From positions 1 through 64,000 of the forward strand of contig JACCGJ010000211.1 of assembly GCA_013407085.1 (NCBI GenBank): a stretch of 64,000 nt of DNA, given 5' to 3'. Numbering within the stretch: position 1 is the first letter of the stretch; every line of letters begins with the position of its first letter. The notes under the pieces are model-generated. The model worked only from the letters and a program-made list of their open reading frames with translations, was not told where the DNA came from and did no database searches. The stretch comes from Atriophallophorus winterbourni. Lineage: Eukaryota; Platyhelminthes; Trematoda; Plagiorchiida; Microphallidae. Both the position numbers and the translations under genes were made by a program. Shown in pieces: positions 61,301 to 64,000 of the stretch.

Positions 61301-61571
61301 TAAGTAACTTTAATGTTTATATACGTTAATTAAGCAACTTCACACGATATTTATCCTAACGAATATTTTTCCATCATACCGAGACGGTACAAGACATAAC
61401 TACAAAAAACTGTCCACATTCCTAGCGTTTCAATGTTTTGATATATATTTTTTCCTTATATTTTGTAATGTACAGCTACGAGCGTTTTTACCATAAATTC
61501 TTGAATCTCAACACGTAACCTATCTGAATTGCTGTGAAATGGATGTCGATGAGAATAAACGAACTACTCAC

Positions 61572-61669
61572 CTCCCAAAGTAACATGACATCTTTGTAAG
61601 AGAATTCACGTTTGAAGTGAATCAGCAACCAGCGAAAACAGAATGGCATTTCTTTCGCGTTCTTTTTCT
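61572..61669 (-). pseudogene. Duplicate of TBC exon (PFCFRWLLIHFKREF)
   Basis: Same as 39,911-40,008. Confidence 0.85.
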
Positions 61670-62771
61670 CTGCCAAAAAACAACATTACAGCGCATGGTG
61701 AAATTATCACAATGTTGGTGATTGCGATCAGGTGGCGTGAGTGGCATCACAGATTAGAAAGTGACAGGGTAAACTCGTTGTCAAAATCGATCACATGGAA
61801 AAGTGAACACGGAATCTAAATCGGTTTTTCGCATTCGTGTCTAGTTTTGAAGACCGTCATTATTCGGTTTGAATTCGAATCCTGTCGCTGCCGGAAAACG
61901 GGACACAGCGCAGATCTCCACATGGTAAAATGGGAACTAACAGCAACACATCTGTACAGTGGATGAACTCTTTACAGTTTCGTATTGTGGGTATGCATGA
62001 AATCCCAAGGCTGAACCAAGCAAAATGCTGCACATTCTTGGAGATAATGTTAGCAGGTGAGTGAAATACATTTAGAACCGTTTGTGTATTCATATTTCGA
62101 AGAAATTTGAGCAAAATCGGTTAAATCCGTTTTGGGATAGCGTTTCGCTTCTGAAACAGAAGCTGCGTCATACCAAGGATGTTAGTCAGGACAATGAACA
62201 TGACTAAGTAGGATTCCATCCACCATCTGTGTTTGAACATCACCGCTGGCAGACTAGGGGTGTAAACCCACGTAGGCATGACCATGATCAGTGGTTGATT
62301 TGCCTAATCTGATGCTAGTGAATACGGTCAACGTCAGGTTACCAAAGTTCAGACTGATAAACGGGAAAATGGCACTGAGACAAGTGCGTTCGGCATGCAA
62401 ATCTCAACCGGTTGCAAATCAATCTAGCATGCCGCCGAGTACCAGAATACAACCTACTTACATCACTCGAGCAACGGCACAAAAATCACTCAATTGAACG
62501 GAAAAGCGAGTTCAGATTGTTGGCTCACGTTTCAAGACAACTAGTCTACGCAGGTTCCTAGTCACATAATTTAAAAAAATGGAATTGCTTATCTACAATC
62601 CGATCGGGCGGACGAAACTGAGTTGGCTATGTCGCTTTGTGTTACAGAAACACACAGTCGTCTGTCAGAGGATCAAGCTCATGCGCAAAGTATAGCCCTA
62701 GGCAAAACCTTTTAATTCACTATCAAATAACTACCTGCATATTTGGAAAAAACTGACAAGGATGAACTTAC

Positions 62772-62871
62772 CCAGGTAATCACTGAATTGTGGATCTAGC
62801 ACATCAATAAGCTCGTACAACTGGAAGAATTGTTCACGAACCGCGTTCAAATTGCCGACGAAATTCGCCTC
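62772..62871 (-). pseudogene. Duplicate of TBC exon (LYELIDVLDPQFSDYL)
   Basis: Same as 41,069-41,168 with one synonymous-type difference (ggaagaattg versus ggaaaaattg). Splice sites kept, coding unchanged, as expected for an allele. Confidence 0.85.
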
Positions 62872-63009
62872 CTATAATGAAAGAATTGTGATCAATACTA
62901 TGCACAAGCCTTGCATCGATGCCATAAACATATTTCTCGTCCGTAAATAATTTACAATGTCTTGTCACACGTCGCGTACATAGTCTATTTCGCCTACAGG
63001 TCGCGTAAA

Positions 63010-63890
63010 TTTTGTCCGTTTTCCGTCGATGTCGGCTATCGATGTACATCAAAAGTGCATGACGTGTTCATGATCCAGAGCGGATTGAATGACTAAACAG
63101 TCTGAGTCGGGAGGAACAATCACTCATGCAGCGCTCACAGTTATAGAGAGCATTCGACCAGTCAGTGGCATGTGCATGATATCGGCGTGTTGTGTTCCAA
63201 GATCTCGGGAAAATCCCTGACCAATTCGATCAAAAAATCACTGTCAACCAACGGAGAAAATGCTGAATGCCGAACTGACCCTGAATATAGTAATTTATTT
63301 GCACCCGATTTCGCTAGATACCTTAAAATGAGAATGAGCTGCTTTTACAAGACAAAAATCGAAAATTTCAAGACAGTTTTCAAATCTATAGAGGGTTTTC
63401 AACGTTTTTTAAAGTTCCAAACAATTAGTGATTCGAGCTGTTTTATTGACTATCAGCAGTGCCTTCTAGCACGGCATGACCTGCAGCCAAGAGCAGCAGC
63501 TACTTTTCCTCAACTTACAGAAGACGCCGTGTCTCCAAAGTGAGTGGTCAAGAACAAGTTCTGCCCAAGTTTTTGAGTCCAGGTCTTGACCTGGACCACA
63601 AGTGCGGTTTGCCCAAAAGTTTGACAATCTAATTTCAGTTATCCATGAAGTTGATCAGTTGAAATACGACCATTTCTCATTCTGTACACAGAACCCAACC
63701 AATGAAGGTGGTGCTGTCAGACTAGGATCAACTTCCGGGAGGTCTTATGCATTTGTAACTTTATCTATCCACGATATGTTCGAGATGCGACGGATGCTCC
63801 TCAAATGAAAGGCATTCAGCTTCCAATCATGTTTGGTGTGGATGATCACACTTTCGCTACCACACAGTAAATCTATTAGGCAGATAAAAT
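63010..63890 (-). pseudogene. LINE-B 3' part, copy 2, without insertions
   Basis: Corresponds to 41,285-43,200 but continuous across both insertion points. It serves as the empty-site reference for the two insertions in copy 1. Confidence 0.75.
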
Positions 63891-64000
63891 GGACAGCGAC
63901 GGAATAGCAACTCAAATAATTCTAACGAAGCACGGTGAAACAGAATTGACGGAAAACGAGTCTTTATTGAATCACATTCCAGAATGTCAAACCGGAAATA

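Overview
The window looks like repeat-rich, intron-containing animal DNA. The mix of CR1/L2-like and RTE-like LINEs, a Penelope-like element with hammerhead ribozymes, tRNA-like SINEs and introns of only 35-37 nt near gene 5' ends best fits a flatworm, most likely a digenean trematode; the species cannot be fixed from sequence alone.

Layout. 1-26,200 is a graveyard of LINEs: decayed CR1-like pieces (1.3-3.4 kb, 4.5-8.1 kb), one apparently intact two-ORF CR1-like element (8.46-12.58 kb), a diverged relative (14.7-17.1 kb), an RTE 3' half (17.2-18.5 kb), and two long minus-strand LINEs (18.5-21.25 kb and 22.3-25.9 kb). 26.7-34.77 kb holds a plus-strand F-box/WD40 gene (FBXW9-like, seven exons). 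Tail to tail with it, 35.18-55.23 kb holds a minus-strand Rab-GAP gene (TBC1D15/17-like, 15 exons found, first exon missing). Its introns are full of SINEs and LINEs. A 1000-N gap (56,732-57,731) and a poly-G tract follow. From about 57,870 to the end the sequence repeats 36,530-43,270, including three TBC exons, and is most simply read as the other haplotype placed beside the gap.

Main points. (1) The intact CR1-like element has no AUG for ORF2. The ORF1/ORF2 overlap carries a canonical -1 frameshift signal: slippery A AAA AAC in the ORF1 frame, an 8-nt spacer, a perfect 7-bp GC-rich stem, and a loop with perfect 7-nt complementarity downstream (possible H-type pseudoknot). A strongly diverged copy at 15.44 kb keeps the heptamer, a stem and both overlapping reading frames. 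(2) Comparing the two duplicated copies shows filled versus empty sites: an 850-bp insertion made of an open 207-codon coding sequence ending exactly in a SINE 3' end (9-bp target duplication), and a 157-bp SINE with a TAA tail (11-bp target duplication). (3) Five hammerhead ribozyme motifs are present; one sits in a 178-bp palindromic insertion with a 12-bp target duplication. (4) Both host genes carry 35-37-nt micro-introns near the 5' end.

All exon coordinates were derived by hand from splice signals, reading-phase continuity and remembered family motifs. No searches were run.
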